Source of the DNA: CAVOXO01 sp963700425
GTDB taxonomy: Bacteria; Actinomycetota; Acidimicrobiia; Acidimicrobiales; Microtrichaceae
Length of the DNA stretch: 64,000 bases
Assembly: GCA_963700425.1 (NCBI GenBank)
Contig: CAVOXO010000003.1
Span: forward strand, 682,001-746,000
Direction: 5' to 3'
Shown here: positions 48,114 to 57,339 of the stretch, piece after piece
Numbering within the stretch: position 1 is the stretch's first letter
Layout: the number at the start of each line of letters is the position of its first letter
Program-made: the position numbers and the translations under genes
The notes under the pieces: model-generated
The model's database searches: none
Seen by the model: only the letters and a program-made list of their open reading frames with translations
Told to the model about the DNA's origin: nothing

Positions 48114-48998
48114 TCAGCCCGCGGACCCCAGAGTCCGGCGGGCCGACCGCACGACCGCCTCGTCGATCATCGACCCGTCGGGCGCCCGAGCCGCGCCGTG
48201 GCCGTCAGCGACCGCCGCGTCGAAGGCGCTCACGATCGCACGGGCCCGAGCGACCTCGTCGGAGGAGGGGGCGAAGGCGTCGTTGATGATGGCGACCTGG
48301 GAGGGGTGAATCGCCGATCGACCGCCGAAACCCAGCCGGGCGAGGCGTCGGCACGACTCGACCAACGCGTCGAGGTCGTCGATGTCGATCGCCACCGGGC
48401 CCGTGGGAGCGGCCAACCCGGCAGCCGCTCCGGCAGCCACGACCGTCGATCGGGCCATGATCAGCTCGATCTCGTCACTTCCGGCGGTGACCCCGAGGTC
48501 GGCCCGAAGGTCGGCTTCACCCAGAGCCAGGTTGGTGACCAGTGGATGCTCCGCCAGCGCCAGGGCGTCGAAGAGGCCACGCGCCGACTCGATCAGGGCG
48601 GTCACCCGCCAGAGGATCGACGGGGGCGCCGCCTCCAGATGTGCGGCCAGCCGTTCGAGCGCGACCATCTCGGCCTTGGGCAGAACGAGGTCTCCCAGAC
48701 CCGCCGATGCGGCCGCCGCGACGTCGAGCTCCATGGTGGTGTTGTCGATGCGAACTGCGATCGGAACCCCACCACCGACAACCCCCGGGTCGAGGGTGCT
48801 GACCGACCTCCTCGCCTCGTCCTTCCTCGACGACGCGACGCCGTCCTCGAGGTCGAGGATCACCCGGTGCGCGCCGCTGGCCAACGCGTTGGGGAGCCGG
48901 TCGAGCCGATCGGCCGGCAGGTACAGATGCGAGCGGGCCGAGACAGCAGGGGCGCCCGGCGGGTTCGTACCTTTGCCTTGCCGTGTCACGGGTGCCAC
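48114..48998 (-). CDS. HpcH/HpaI (CitE-like) CoA-ester or 2-keto-acid lyase
   Basis: About 294 residues of a TIM-barrel lyase: SHLYLPADRLDRLPNALASG, HRVILDLEDGVASSRKDEAR, VRIDNTTMELDVAAA, LPKAEM, ALIESARGLFDALAL, LALGEADLRADLGV and RSAIHPSQVAIINDAF. This is the citrate lyase beta / malyl-CoA / citramalyl-CoA lyase group, with Mg ligands in the Glu and Asp of IESARG and GEADL. It would cleave a hydroxyacyl-CoA to acetyl-CoA plus a keto acid. The GTG at 48998 is the most upstream start without Arg-rich junk. A perfect operator lies 28 bases upstream, shared with the divergent surface protein. Confidence 0.8.
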   Translation of the reverse strand: MAPVTRQGKGTNPPGAPAVSARSHLYLPADRLDRLPNALASGAHRVILDLEDGVASSRKDEARRSVSTLDPGVVGGGVPIAVRIDNTTMELDVAAAASAGLGDLVLPKAEMVALERLAAHLEAAPPSILWRVTALIESARGLFDALALAEHPLVTNLALGEADLRADLGVTAGSDEIELIMARSTVVAAGAAAGLAAPTGPVAIDIDDLDALVESCRRLARLGFGGRSAIHPSQVAIINDAFAPSSDEVARARAIVSAFDAAVADGHGAARAPDGSMIDEAVVRSARRTLGSAG

Positions 48999-49025
48999 GG
49001 TACCGTTTCGGAATACGTACGTGGC

Positions 49026-49042
49026 GTTCCGCTGAGCGGAAC
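49026..49042. promoter_or_regulatory. IclR-type operator: CitE-like lyase / surface protein divergent promoter
   Basis: GTTCCG-CTGAG-CGGAAC, both arms perfect and the best copy in the window. It lies 28 bases from the lyase start and 31 bases from the surface protein start. A degenerate copy (GTTTCG arm at 49005) and a TACCGT hexamer (49001-49006) are adjacent. Confidence 0.7.
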
Positions 49043-49072
49043 AACTGACCGACCATTCGGGGAGCGGCACAC

Positions 49073-50707
49073 ATGCATCGACACACGCCGATGTCAGCGG
49101 TGGGGGCGGCTCTCGTCGCCGGGGGTTTCCTCGTCGCCCTCGTGGGCATGGGAACGGGAGCCTCGGCCGACCAGGGTCCCCTCGTGGCCACGTCGGCGAC
49201 GGTCAGCTACACGTGCTCCGGTGTCGGATTCGCCGCCGGTTTCGGAACGTTGCCACCCCAGGACGTCACGGTCACCCTCGGTGCTCCGGGTCAGGTCACT
49301 CCTGGACAGGCCTACGACGTGACCGTCGACCTCTCGCCTCTCACCTTGAAGAACCCCGGGTTCGCCCTCGATGCCCCCGCGAAGATCGACATGGCCGTCA
49401 CGGGCGGGACCGGTTCGAATGCGAGTCGGGCCATCAGCAGCAACGTCACCTTCGCCGGCGACATCGTCACCGTTCCCCAGGCGACGATGACCGTCACCCC
49501 GACCGCTGTCGCCGGCGGCCAGGTCAGCCTCATCGCCTCGAAAGTCGTGATCGTGGTCGGCTCCACGGGGTTCTCGTGCAACCTCTCCAACGGAACGACG
49601 CCGGCCTCGATCATCACCGGCGTGGTCGGGTCGATCACCACGACGACCACCACGACGACGTCCACGACGACCACGACGACGCTGCCGGGTCAGACCACGA
49701 CGACCACGACGACGCTGCCGGGTCAGACCACCACGACGACCACGACCACCACGACGGCGGCTCCGACCACGACGACCACCGCGGCTCCCACGACGACTGC
49801 AACGCCTCCGACGGTGGCGACGACCCTGCCGCCGACGCCCACGGCTCCTCCCGCCGGGAATCAGACCGCGAAGATCGTCACGGTCTCGGCGAGCGCGCCG
49901 TTCACCTGCAACATCATCGACGACACCGGATCCCAGCTCAATCAGAACCCGCTCCCGCCGTCGAACGTGACCATCACCATGACCCTGCCCGACAAGGTCG
50001 GAGTCGGCGGGCGGATCAGCGGGCTGGTGAAGATGGATCCGGGACCGATGAACGGTCCGATCAAGCTCAACGCCGGCACCGTCAACTTCGCCGCCAAGAT
50101 GTCGGCGTCGGGTGGAACGCCCGCCACGTTCACCGCGTCGGGCGGCCCCAACGGCGAGCAGATACCGGCCAATTCGCCGTCGCGCAGCCCCGAGATGGGC
50201 TTCGCCGTCACCGCGAGCGCCGGGCCCGGAGGCGAGGTCGCGTTGGGTGTTCGTGAGGTGAACGTCCTGGCCAGCGTGCCGTCCAAGGTCACCACCGTGT
50301 GCACTCCGCAGGGATCGGCCATGGCGCGTGTGGCCTCGGTGGCCGTGGTCGAGGGAACGGTCACCGCCCCGGCCGCGTTGGACTCGGCCGCACAGTCGGG
50401 GTCGTCGGCGAGTGGATCGGGCGGCTCGTCATCGACGGGCTCATCGGCGGGCTCGACATCGACCGGCTTCGCGAGTTGCGACGAGGCCAAGGCCGCCGGC
50501 AGGGGATCGATCCCCCAGACCGACCCCGCCTACAAGGCGAGTCTCGACGGCGACGGTGACGGGGTCGCCTGCGAAGCCGGGGACCCGGCGGTACTCGGCA
50601 CGTCGCTGGCGCGGTCGGGATCCACCTCGGGTGATCTCTTCGGCGCGGCGGTGGGGCTCGTGTCCCTCGGTGCCGCGCTCATGCTCCTGAGCCGCCGCCG
50701 CTCCTGA
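49073..50707 (+). CDS. Surface-anchored protein with two beta-domains, Thr-rich linker and Excalibur domain
   Basis: A 544-residue exported protein. After a signal peptide come two related beta-rich domains (VSYTCSGVG with PPQDVTVTLGAPGQVTPG; APFTCNIIDD with PPSNVTITMTLPDKVGVG). They are separated by a linker of about 65 residues almost purely Thr, Pro and Ala. Then come a Ser/Gly linker, an Excalibur calcium-binding motif (FASCDEAKAAG, DGDGDGVACE) and a C-terminal membrane segment ending LLSRRRS. The design suggests display at the cell surface. It follows the best operator in the window, so its ligand may be the regulon substrate. Confidence 0.75.
   Translation: MHRHTPMSAVGAALVAGGFLVALVGMGTGASADQGPLVATSATVSYTCSGVGFAAGFGTLPPQDVTVTLGAPGQVTPGQAYDVTVDLSPLTLKNPGFALDAPAKIDMAVTGGTGSNASRAISSNVTFAGDIVTVPQATMTVTPTAVAGGQVSLIASKVVIVVGSTGFSCNLSNGTTPASIITGVVGSITTTTTTTTSTTTTTTLPGQTTTTTTTLPGQTTTTTTTTTTAAPTTTTTAAPTTTATPPTVATTLPPTPTAPPAGNQTAKIVTVSASAPFTCNIIDDTGSQLNQNPLPPSNVTITMTLPDKVGVGGRISGLVKMDPGPMNGPIKLNAGTVNFAAKMSASGGTPATFTASGGPNGEQIPANSPSRSPEMGFAVTASAGPGGEVALGVREVNVLASVPSKVTTVCTPQGSAMARVASVAVVEGTVTAPAALDSAAQSGSSASGSGGSSSTGSSAGSTSTGFASCDEAKAAGRGSIPQTDPAYKASLDGDGDGVACEAGDPAVLGTSLARSGSTSGDLFGAAVGLVSLGAALMLLSRRRS
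49636..49800 (+). repeat. ACG/ACC triplet repeat coding the Thr-rich linker
   Basis: Near-continuous ACG/ACC codons interrupted twice by an identical CTGCCGGGTCAGACC unit (coding LPGQT). It lies inside the surface protein gene and is in frame, so length changes in threes would alter only linker length. Confidence 0.85.
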
Positions 50708-51381
50708 TGCTGCGCGACGTACTCGTCGTCGCACACGTCGTGGTCGCCGGGATCTGGATGGGATCCGACGTCGCCACGTTCATCCTGAGCCGCACGGTGT
50801 TGGACCGGAGGCAGGATCCCTCGGCCCGTCGCACGGTCGCCATTGCCATGGTGAGCGTCGAGGTGATCGCCCGGCTGTGCCTTCCGACGATGCTCGGTCT
50901 CGGCGTCGCGCTGGCGATCGAGGGGGGATGGTCGACGATCAGCGCCGCCCTGGTCTGGCCCGTGCTGATCGGGGCGGCACTCTGGGTGGCCATGGTGTGG
51001 ACGATTCACCGGCGGTCCGGCGAGTCGGAACTGGCGTCACGATTGGCCATGGTCGACCTGGGGGTGAGATCGGCCATGGCCGTGGTCCTGTGGATCGTCG
51101 GTTTCGTGTCGCTCTTCGGCGACGACGGGCCGTTCCTCGGTGACTGGCTGGCCATCAAGGTCATTGCTTTCGCGATCATCATCACGAGCGGCATCACCAT
51201 CCGGTTCCTTCTCCGACCGTTCGGGCCGGCTCTCGGCGCTCTGGTTGCGCAGGGGTCGACACCAGAGGTCGAGGCGGCGCTGGCGACCACCGTGGGTCGT
51301 GCCCAACCGATGGTGACGGTGATCTGGGCGTGCCTGCTCACCGCGGTGACGCTCGGAGTCCTCAAGACGGTTCCCTGGTGA
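50707..51381 (+). CDS. Six-helix membrane protein, DUF2269/CopD-like
   Basis: A 224-residue integral membrane protein with about six hydrophobic segments. The first, VLVVAHVVVAGIWMGSDVAT, has the His and W-x-G pattern of the DUF2269/CopD-like group of small haem or copper-related membrane proteins; the family assignment is tentative. Later segments are IAMVSVEVIARLCLPTML, VWPVLIGAALWVAMVW, AMAVVLWIVGFVSLF, IKVIAFAIIITSGITI and VTVIWACLLTAVTLGVL. The ATG overlaps the stop of the surface protein (TGATG), so they are one operon. Confidence 0.6.
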   Translation: MLRDVLVVAHVVVAGIWMGSDVATFILSRTVLDRRQDPSARRTVAIAMVSVEVIARLCLPTMLGLGVALAIEGGWSTISAALVWPVLIGAALWVAMVWTIHRRSGESELASRLAMVDLGVRSAMAVVLWIVGFVSLFGDDGPFLGDWLAIKVIAFAIIITSGITIRFLLRPFGPALGALVAQGSTPEVEAALATTVGRAQPMVTVIWACLLTAVTLGVLKTVPW

Positions 51382-51449
51382 TCGCCGGCCGGCGGATCGC
51401 GCGTGTCGGGGGTCGGCGCTGACCCGAGCAGTGTTCGGCTACTGTTTGC

Positions 51450-51462
51450 GGAACAGCGTTCC
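51450..51462. promoter_or_regulatory. Degenerate IclR-type operator region: second surface protein
   Basis: GGAAC-AGC-GTTCC: the facing inner arms of two tandem operator copies with the same three-base spacing found at 54065-54090 and 57983-58019, although the outer arms are poor. A TACTGT hexamer (51440-51445) precedes it. It lies 18 bases before the ATG at 51480. Confidence 0.45.
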
Positions 51463-51479
51463 ACTCAGGGGGATCGGAA

Positions 51480-52304
51480 ATGAAACGACGTCATGGCATT
51501 GCGGTGCTCATCGGGGTGGCACTCGCTGGTCTCATGGGCGGGGTTCTGCCTGCGGCGGCCGATCACGCCGGCGAGACGGTCGCCCTGTCCCAGGCCGACG
51601 GACTGTCCGACGGGCAGACGATCACGGTCACGATCGCCGGATTCGATCCGGCCGGAAAGCCCGGCAAGATCGTCACCGCGGGCCAGGGCAAGTTGACCAC
51701 CATCCCGGACAAGTTGAACTTCGACGAATACGCCGTGGCACCCGAGATCACGATCCAGCCCGACGGGACCGGCACCGGCCAGTACATCGCGACCGCCGAT
51801 CACGGGGTGGTGGAGGACGGATCCACCCTCAACTGCCTTGCGACCCAGTGCTGGATCGTCGTGGTTCAGGAGCCGTTCCTGCCCCAGCCCAATTACGCCT
51901 CCCAGCCGATCACCTTCGAGGGCGGGTCGATCGCTCCGTCGACGCCCGACACGACCGCCCCCCCTGCCACCGAGGCTCCCGCCACGACCGAGGCCCCGAC
52001 GACGACCGTCGCCGAGACGACAACGACCACCACCACCACCAAGGTCACCGTCGTGGCGGTCTCCGATGAGGACGACGGCGGTTCGGGTCTGACGTTCCTG
52101 ATCATCGCCGGAGTGGTTCTCGTGGCGGCGGGAGCGGCGTACGCGGCCACCCGCCGCAAGGCTCCGGCCGACGAGGACGGCGGCTCGATCCCCCCTGCCG
52201 GCGGCATGCCGCCCGAGCCGGGAGCAGCGCCACCCGCTCCGGGCGGTCCGCCTGCTCCCCCCGCCGACAGCGGCCCGCCGCCCCCGGGCCCGCCTGCGCA
52301 GTAG
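51480..52304 (+). CDS. Surface protein with neocarzinostatin-like domain, membrane segment and Pro-rich cytoplasmic tail
   Basis: A 274-residue exported protein. A signal peptide (to about residue 27) is followed by a small beta domain, VALSQADGLSDGQTITVTIA with a Cys pair CLATQC, that resembles neocarzinostatin-type domains (S-x-G-L-x-D-G-Q-x-V). A Thr/Pro/Ala linker, a membrane segment LIIAGVVLVAAGAAYAATRR and a tail of about 50 residues rich in Pro and Gly follow. Ligand binding at the envelope is plausible. It shares the operator type and the Thr-linker design with the protein at 49073. Confidence 0.65.
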   Translation: MKRRHGIAVLIGVALAGLMGGVLPAAADHAGETVALSQADGLSDGQTITVTIAGFDPAGKPGKIVTAGQGKLTTIPDKLNFDEYAVAPEITIQPDGTGTGQYIATADHGVVEDGSTLNCLATQCWIVVVQEPFLPQPNYASQPITFEGGSIAPSTPDTTAPPATEAPATTEAPTTTVAETTTTTTTTKVTVVAVSDEDDGGSGLTFLIIAGVVLVAAGAAYAATRRKAPADEDGGSIPPAGGMPPEPGAAPPAPGGPPAPPADSGPPPPGPPAQ

Positions 52305-52338
52305 GCAGGGCCGGGTTGGTCCGGGCGGGGTGCGAGGG

Positions 52339-53996
52339 TCAGCCCATGTCGGTGAGCGACGTGCACAGGGCCCACGGACGACCGTCGACGAGGTCGGTGC
52401 CCGCGCGAGATCTGGCGGCGTGCCGACCGGGCCGGATGCACCGTTCCCGCTGCGTTTCCCGACTCGTCGGCCCACGTGGCGTCGGGTTGGTTGATCGTGC
52501 CGTCGAAGGGCCGCACCCGCTGCGGCGCCCACAGGGTCGGGTCGGGAGACAGATCGCAGATCACCGACCGGCCGACGCTCCCCACCGGCGTCGCCACGAT
52601 CGTCGCGACCCGGTTCTCCGCGGCGCGCTCGAGCGCGGCGAGTTCGGTGTCCCACGCCTCCTGAGCGAGGAACGGCGCCGCGAGGACGTCGACGCTGTCG
52701 AGGGCGGCGAGTCGGGCCGCCTCGGGATAGAGGAGGTCATCGCCGATGAGGAGGGCGAGGCGACCCCAGACGAGATCCACGGGCTCGAGGCGATCGGCGA
52801 GCTGGGCGTCACGGTGGCGGACCGTCGGGTGGAGGGCGGCCTGACGGAGGCGTATCCCGGTTCGGTCGATGACGAGGCCCTCGTGGTTGCCGTCGGCCCG
52901 AACGGTCGTCACCACGACGGCGTCGCCATGGGAAGCGCATCGGGCGATCGTCGACCTCACGGCATCGGCGTCGGACCCGGCGAGGCCCTGTTCAGGGGTG
53001 ACGACGCAGGCGCGCCCCTGCAGAGAGAGCCCGCTCCACAGCATCGATGTCCGCGGCGATCGCCACGTCGACCGCCGCGGAGCCGCGGATGGTCGTCGAG
53101 GGGCGGGCTCGGCTGGGCGAGCCGTCGGTAGATCCGCGGTCGCCGCGACGCCCACAGGTCGGCGCCGTCGGGCCGGAGTTGGCCCGCCGCGGCGACAGAT
53201 CGATCGTCGCGCTGACCACCGCCTCCCCTTCGCTGGGGCCTTTCGCCACGACCGTTCCGTCGGGGGCGACGATCTGGCTCTCCCCGGCGCCGCGCAGCAT
53301 CTGGGCGGGGACCCCCATCGCCGCGGCGAATGCGTCCTCCTTGTCGGGGGGCAGGAGCGGACCGACCTTGCAGCAGGCGACGAGCCACGCCCGGTTCTCG
53401 GCGGCACGAATCGGAATGTGCAGTGATGCCTCGTCCCGGGCGAAGGAATTGAGGGAGTTGAGGAGGAGGCGTGCGCCTCTGGCGGCCACCGACCGGGGCA
53501 CCTCCGGCACCACCCCGTCCATGCAGGCGTAGGTGCCGATCGGCCCCAGGTCTCCGGCGATCACCGTCGACGGCTCGGTCGCTGCACTCAGGTGCTCGCC
53601 CTCGGCTCCCATCAGCACCGTCTTGTCGTTGACCGCGGCGATCCGGCCCGCGGGGTCGATGACGACGTTGGAATTGGTGATCACGTTCCGCCCGTCGTGT
53701 CGGTCCGATCCCCTTTCGCGTCGGACCGTCACGTTCAGTTGGAGCCACAGGCCGTGCCGGCGGGCCGCCGCGGCGACCGTCGAGACGAACCTTCCGTTCA
53801 GATCGACTGCGACGCTCCAGGCGTGCTCACCGTCGTCGTAGACCGAGAGGTGATTGCAGAACTCGGGCAGGACCACGACTCCGGCACCGGTGGTCGCCGC
53901 TTCGTCGACCATGCGGATGACCGTTCCGAGGTTGGCCGACACGTCGGTGCCGGTGGCGAACTGGGCGGCCGCCACCGTCAGGGTGGTCATGGGCAT
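52339..53996 (-). CDS. Tandem nitrilase-domain (carbon-nitrogen hydrolase) protein with inactive second domain, frameshifted
   Basis: About 550 residues with two CN-hydrolase domains. Domain 1 has the catalytic triad Glu (VVLPEFCNHL), Lys (AVNDKTVLMG) and Cys (GTYACMDGVV) and should hydrolyse an amide or nitrile. Domain 2 keeps the fold (VVTPEQGLAGSDADAV, WGRLALLIGDDLLYPEAARL) and the Glu, but has Gly where the Cys belongs (LIGDD) and no clear Lys, so it is probably structural or regulatory. Frame changes near 53150-53000 and 52400 reflect extra bases. The end, SLTDMG then TGA, is in a frame different from the middle. The start ATG is 53996, or 53990 six bases later. Divergent from the second CaiB gene across an operator. 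Confidence 0.7.
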
Positions 53997-54073
53997 CTCC
54001 GTCGGTCGAAGTGGGGCCTCGGCGAGGTGCCTCGGCGTTCGCAGAGCAGGGCGGGAACGGTTAGCGTAACAGC

Positions 54074-54090
54074 GTTCCGCTGAACGGAAC
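54074..54090. promoter_or_regulatory. IclR-type operator: CaiB/racemase-fold/hydroxylase operon and nitrilase gene
   Basis: GTTCCG-CTGAA-CGGAAC, both arms perfect. It lies 29 bases upstream of the CaiB ATG and 78 bases from the divergent nitrilase start. A half-site CGTAAC ends three bases before it. A TAGCGT hexamer (54062-54067) lies seven bases upstream, a likely -10 element for the CaiB operon. Confidence 0.7.
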
Positions 54091-54118
54091 ACAGGGCCCA
54101 CCAGGGGAAGGACAGGGG

Positions 54119-55310
54119 ATGGTCGCACCGCTCGCCGATCTGCGCGTCGTGGAGATGGGTCAGCTGCTCGCCGGACCGTTCTGTGGGCAGCTGCTCGCAG
54201 ATTTCGGCGCCGACGTCATCAAGTTGGAACCACCCGGGCAGGGCGATCCCATGCGCGAGTGGGGTCGGGAGAAGGCCGACGGAAAGTCGTTGTGGTGGCC
54301 CGTCGTCGCTCGCAACAAGCGCTCGGTGACCCTCAACCTCCGCGAAGCCGAGGGTCAGGATCTGGCCCGCCGACTCATCGCCGAGGCCGATGTGGTCGTG
54401 GAGAACTTCCGACCCGGAACCCTGGAGAAATGGGGACTCGACCCCGATGACCTGCTCGCCTCCCACCCTGGCCTGATCGTCGTGCGGGTGTCCGGGTACG
54501 GCCAGACCGGTCCGTATGCGTCGCGCCCCGGCTACGGCGCCATCGGCGAGGCAATGGGTGGTCTCCGGGCGGTGATCGGCGAGCCCGATCGCCCTCCGGC
54601 CCGGGCCGGGATCTCGATCGGGGACACCCTGGCCGCAACGTTCGCCTGCGTCGGGACCCTGGTGGCGTTGCACCACAAGGAGCGCACCGGCGAGGGCCAG
54701 ATCGTCGACTCGGCCCTCTACGAAGCGGTCCTCGGCGTGATGGAATCGCTCATTCCCGAATACACCATCGCCGGCTACGTCCGACCCCGCACCGGATCGA
54801 TCCTCCCGAACGTCGCCCCGGCCAATGCGTACCCGACCGCCGATGGCGAGCATCTCATCTCGGGAAACCAGGACACCGTCTGGAAGCGTCTCGCCGACGC
54901 GATGGGGCGACCCGAACTGGCCGACGACCCGCGGTTCGCCACGCACAACGCCCGCGGCACCAACCAGGCCGAACTCGACGAGTTGATCGGGGAGTGGTCG
55001 GCGACCCTCGACCTCCGCGGAGGTCGAGGAACGGCTGAACGAGGGCGGCGTGCCCAACGGAAAGATCTTCACCGCTCCCGACATGTTGGCCGACGCCCAC
55101 TTCGCCGCCCGCCAGGCCATCGTGACCATGGCTCATCCCCAGCTCGGCGACTTCCCGATGCAGAACGTCGTGCCCAAGTTGTCCGAGACCCCCGGAGAGG
55201 TGCGCTGGGTGGGCCCCGATCTGGGTCAACACACCGATGAGGTGCTGTCGGGGTTGCTGTCGCTCGACGCATCCCGTCGCTCGGAACTCCGAGAGGCGGG
55301 GATCATCTGA
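54119..55310 (+). CDS. CaiB/BaiF (class III) CoA-transferase, second copy, one frameshift
   Basis: About 396 residues: LRVVEMGQLLAGPFCGQLLA, FGADVIKLEPPGQGDPMREW, NKRSVTLNL, VVVENFRPGTLEKWGLDPDD, SGYGQTGPYASRPGY, and the catalytic Asp in GISIGDTLAATF. Near 55019 the frame shifts; deleting one G in GCGGAGG restores LDLREVEERLNEGGVPNGK. It shares the ENFRPGTLEKWGL block with the copy at 30441 but differs elsewhere, so they probably serve different acids. It is the first gene of an operon with overlapping stops and starts. Confidence 0.85.
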
Positions 55311-56080
55311 TGGACCCCCTCAATCACCGCGCCGATGATCACGTCGTCGGCCCGCGGGCCCGTTTCGGGGTGATCATCCCCTCGACCAACACCGTGGTCG
55401 AACAGGACTTCGCGGCGGTCGACCTCGACGGCGTCAGCTTCCATTTCGGCCGGATGTACATCGCCAACCCGGAGTTGGCATCCGATGAGGACTTCGAGGC
55501 TCTGCTGGGCCAGATACGTGAGTCGATCGACGTCGCGGTGCGCGATGTCGTCACCGCCAAGCCCTCGGCGATGTTGATGGGCATGTCCGCCGAGACGTTC
55601 TGGGGTGGGGTGCAGGGCAATGCCGACTTCGAAGAGCGGATCTCCCGACGGTCGGGTGGGCTCGGCGTCGCCACCGGTGCGGCCGCGTGTCGGGCCGCTC
55701 TCGAGGCGTTCGGATCGCGAAGGATCTCGGTCTTCTCTCCCTATCAGCCGATCGCGGACGAACAGGTCGGCGCCTACTTCACCGAGGCGGGATTCGACGT
55801 CGCGGCGATCACCGGCCTGCGCTGCTCGTCCGCCACGACGATCGCCGAGGTCGGGCGCGGCCGGATCGCCGAGGTGATCGAGGAGATCGACGGTCCCGAC
55901 GTGGATGCGATCGTGCAGGTGGGCACCAATCTCAGCTTCGTCGCCCAGGCCGCGGAGCTCGAGGTCGAGCTCGAGAAGCCCGTCGTCGCCATCAACATGG
56001 CGACGCTCTGGCACGCCCTGCGTTCGAACGGCATTCCCGATCGTCTCGCCGGTGTGGGTCGCCTCCTCGCGGAGCACTGA
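55310..56080 (+). CDS. Asp/Glu racemase-fold protein (maleate isomerase / arylmalonate decarboxylase family), copy 1
   Basis: A 256-residue protein: RFGVIIPSTNTVVEQDF, AMLMGMSAETFWGGVQGN, GVATGAAACRAALEAFG, RISVFSPYQPIADEQVGAYF and AIVQVGTNLSFVAQ. Maleate isomerase needs two Cys and arylmalonate decarboxylase one. Here the first position is in MGMSAET and the second reads Q-V-G-T-N, so neither Cys is present. The fold is certain, but catalysis by the usual Cys route is unlikely. Its ATG overlaps the CaiB stop (TGATG). A closely similar copy that keeps one Cys is at 61438-62217. Confidence 0.8.
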   Translation: MDPLNHRADDHVVGPRARFGVIIPSTNTVVEQDFAAVDLDGVSFHFGRMYIANPELASDEDFEALLGQIRESIDVAVRDVVTAKPSAMLMGMSAETFWGGVQGNADFEERISRRSGGLGVATGAAACRAALEAFGSRRISVFSPYQPIADEQVGAYFTEAGFDVAAITGLRCSSATTIAEVGRGRIAEVIEEIDGPDVDAIVQVGTNLSFVAQAAELEVELEKPVVAINMATLWHALRSNGIPDRLAGVGRLLAEH

Positions 56081-57325
56081 TGAGCGTCCCCGGGGGCTAC
56101 CTGTCCAGGCTCGACCCCACCTACCTACGCGTCGACGCGAACCGAGGAGACCGATGCCGTCGTGGTCGTCGGCGCAGGCCCGGTGGGAACCGTGGCCGCA
56201 CTCACCCTGGCGAGAGCGGGTCATGCCGTCGTGCTGTTGGAGAAGGGCGTCGAGCTGTCCGCCGAGTCGAGGGCGTCGACGTTCCATCCGTCGACCCTGG
56301 AGCTGCTCTCCGATCTGGGGATCGCCGACGAGGTCGTGGACAACGGGCTGGAGGCACCACGCACCCAGTTCCGCGATCGCTCGGCGGGGCCGATCGCCAC
56401 GTTCGATCTGGGGGTCCTCGGCGCCGAGACCCGCTTTCCCTTCCGGGTGCAGCTCGAGCAGTCGAAGTTCACGCCGCTCGTGTTGCAGCGTCTCGGCGAA
56501 GCGCCGGGTCGGGTCGACGTGCGGTTCGGCCATCGGGTCCACCGGGCCTCGACCGATGGATCCCATGCGGAACTCGTGGTCGGCACCGCCGACGAGCTCT
56601 TCACCCTGAGGTGCCCGTGGGTGATCGCCGCCGACGGCGCCCACTCTCCGGTGCGCGACTCTCTCGGGATCACACTCGACGGCGACACCTACCCCGAACG
56701 ATTCCTCGTCGTGTCCGTGGAGGACGACCTGAGTGAGCTGATCGACGACATCGAGTACGTCAACTACGTGGCCGATCCCGACGAGTGGCTGGTGCTCCTC
56801 CGGACGCCGGACCACTGGAGGGTCCTGTTCCCGATCGCGGATCCCGATGAGGACGTGACCACAGTGGAGGCCATTCAGGCGCGACTGGACCTGGTGGCCG
56901 ACCCGGGCCGCAGGTGGTCGGTGCTGGCGCACTCGATCTACGTGGTCGCACGACGGGTGGCGTCATCGATGCGGCAGGGGAGGGTGGTGCTCGCCGGCGA
57001 CGCCGCCCACCAGAACTCACCTCTCGGCGGCATGGGCATGAACTCGGGCATCCACGATGCGATCTCGGCGGGTCGACGACTCGCCCGGGTGCTCGACGGC
57101 GAGGACGACGGGCTTCTCGACGAGTACGACCGTCGACGCCGCCAGGTCGCCGTGTCCTACGTGCAGGCCGACAGCCACGCCAACTGGCTGGCTCTTCGTG
57201 AACCCGACGACGCGGAGCGCCGAGCGCTCCAGGACGAACTGGCCGCCATCGCCGCCGATCCGGTGCGCCACGCCGCGAGAATGCGTCGCACCGCCATGAT
57301 CGACTCGATCGCGGACGGGCTCTAG
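56080..57325 (+). CDS. FAD-dependent aromatic-type hydroxylase (PF01494 family), one frameshift
   Basis: About 414 residues of a class A flavin monooxygenase: the FAD motif VVVVGAGPVGTVAALTLARA, RASTFHPSTLELLSDLGI, the second FAD/NADPH motif VIAADGAHSPVRDSLGI and GRVVLAGDAAHQNSPLGGMG with NSGIHDA. These NAD(P)H-dependent enzymes hydroxylate aromatic, pyrrolic or heteroaromatic rings. The ATG at 56080 overlaps the preceding stop (TGATG). Its first 17-18 residues read in one frame, and one extra base near 56135 then leads into TEETDAVVVVGAG. It lies between a maleate-isomerase-like and a maleamate-amidase-like gene, as NicC-type hydroxylases do in nicotinate clusters. Confidence 0.8.
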
Positions 57326-57339
57326 GAGGTGTGGCCGAC

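Noticed and set aside
49636..49800. Short tandem repeats resembling a CRISPR or minisatellite array
   Set aside because: The repeats are in-frame Thr codons of a surface-protein linker, without uniform repeat length or spacers.
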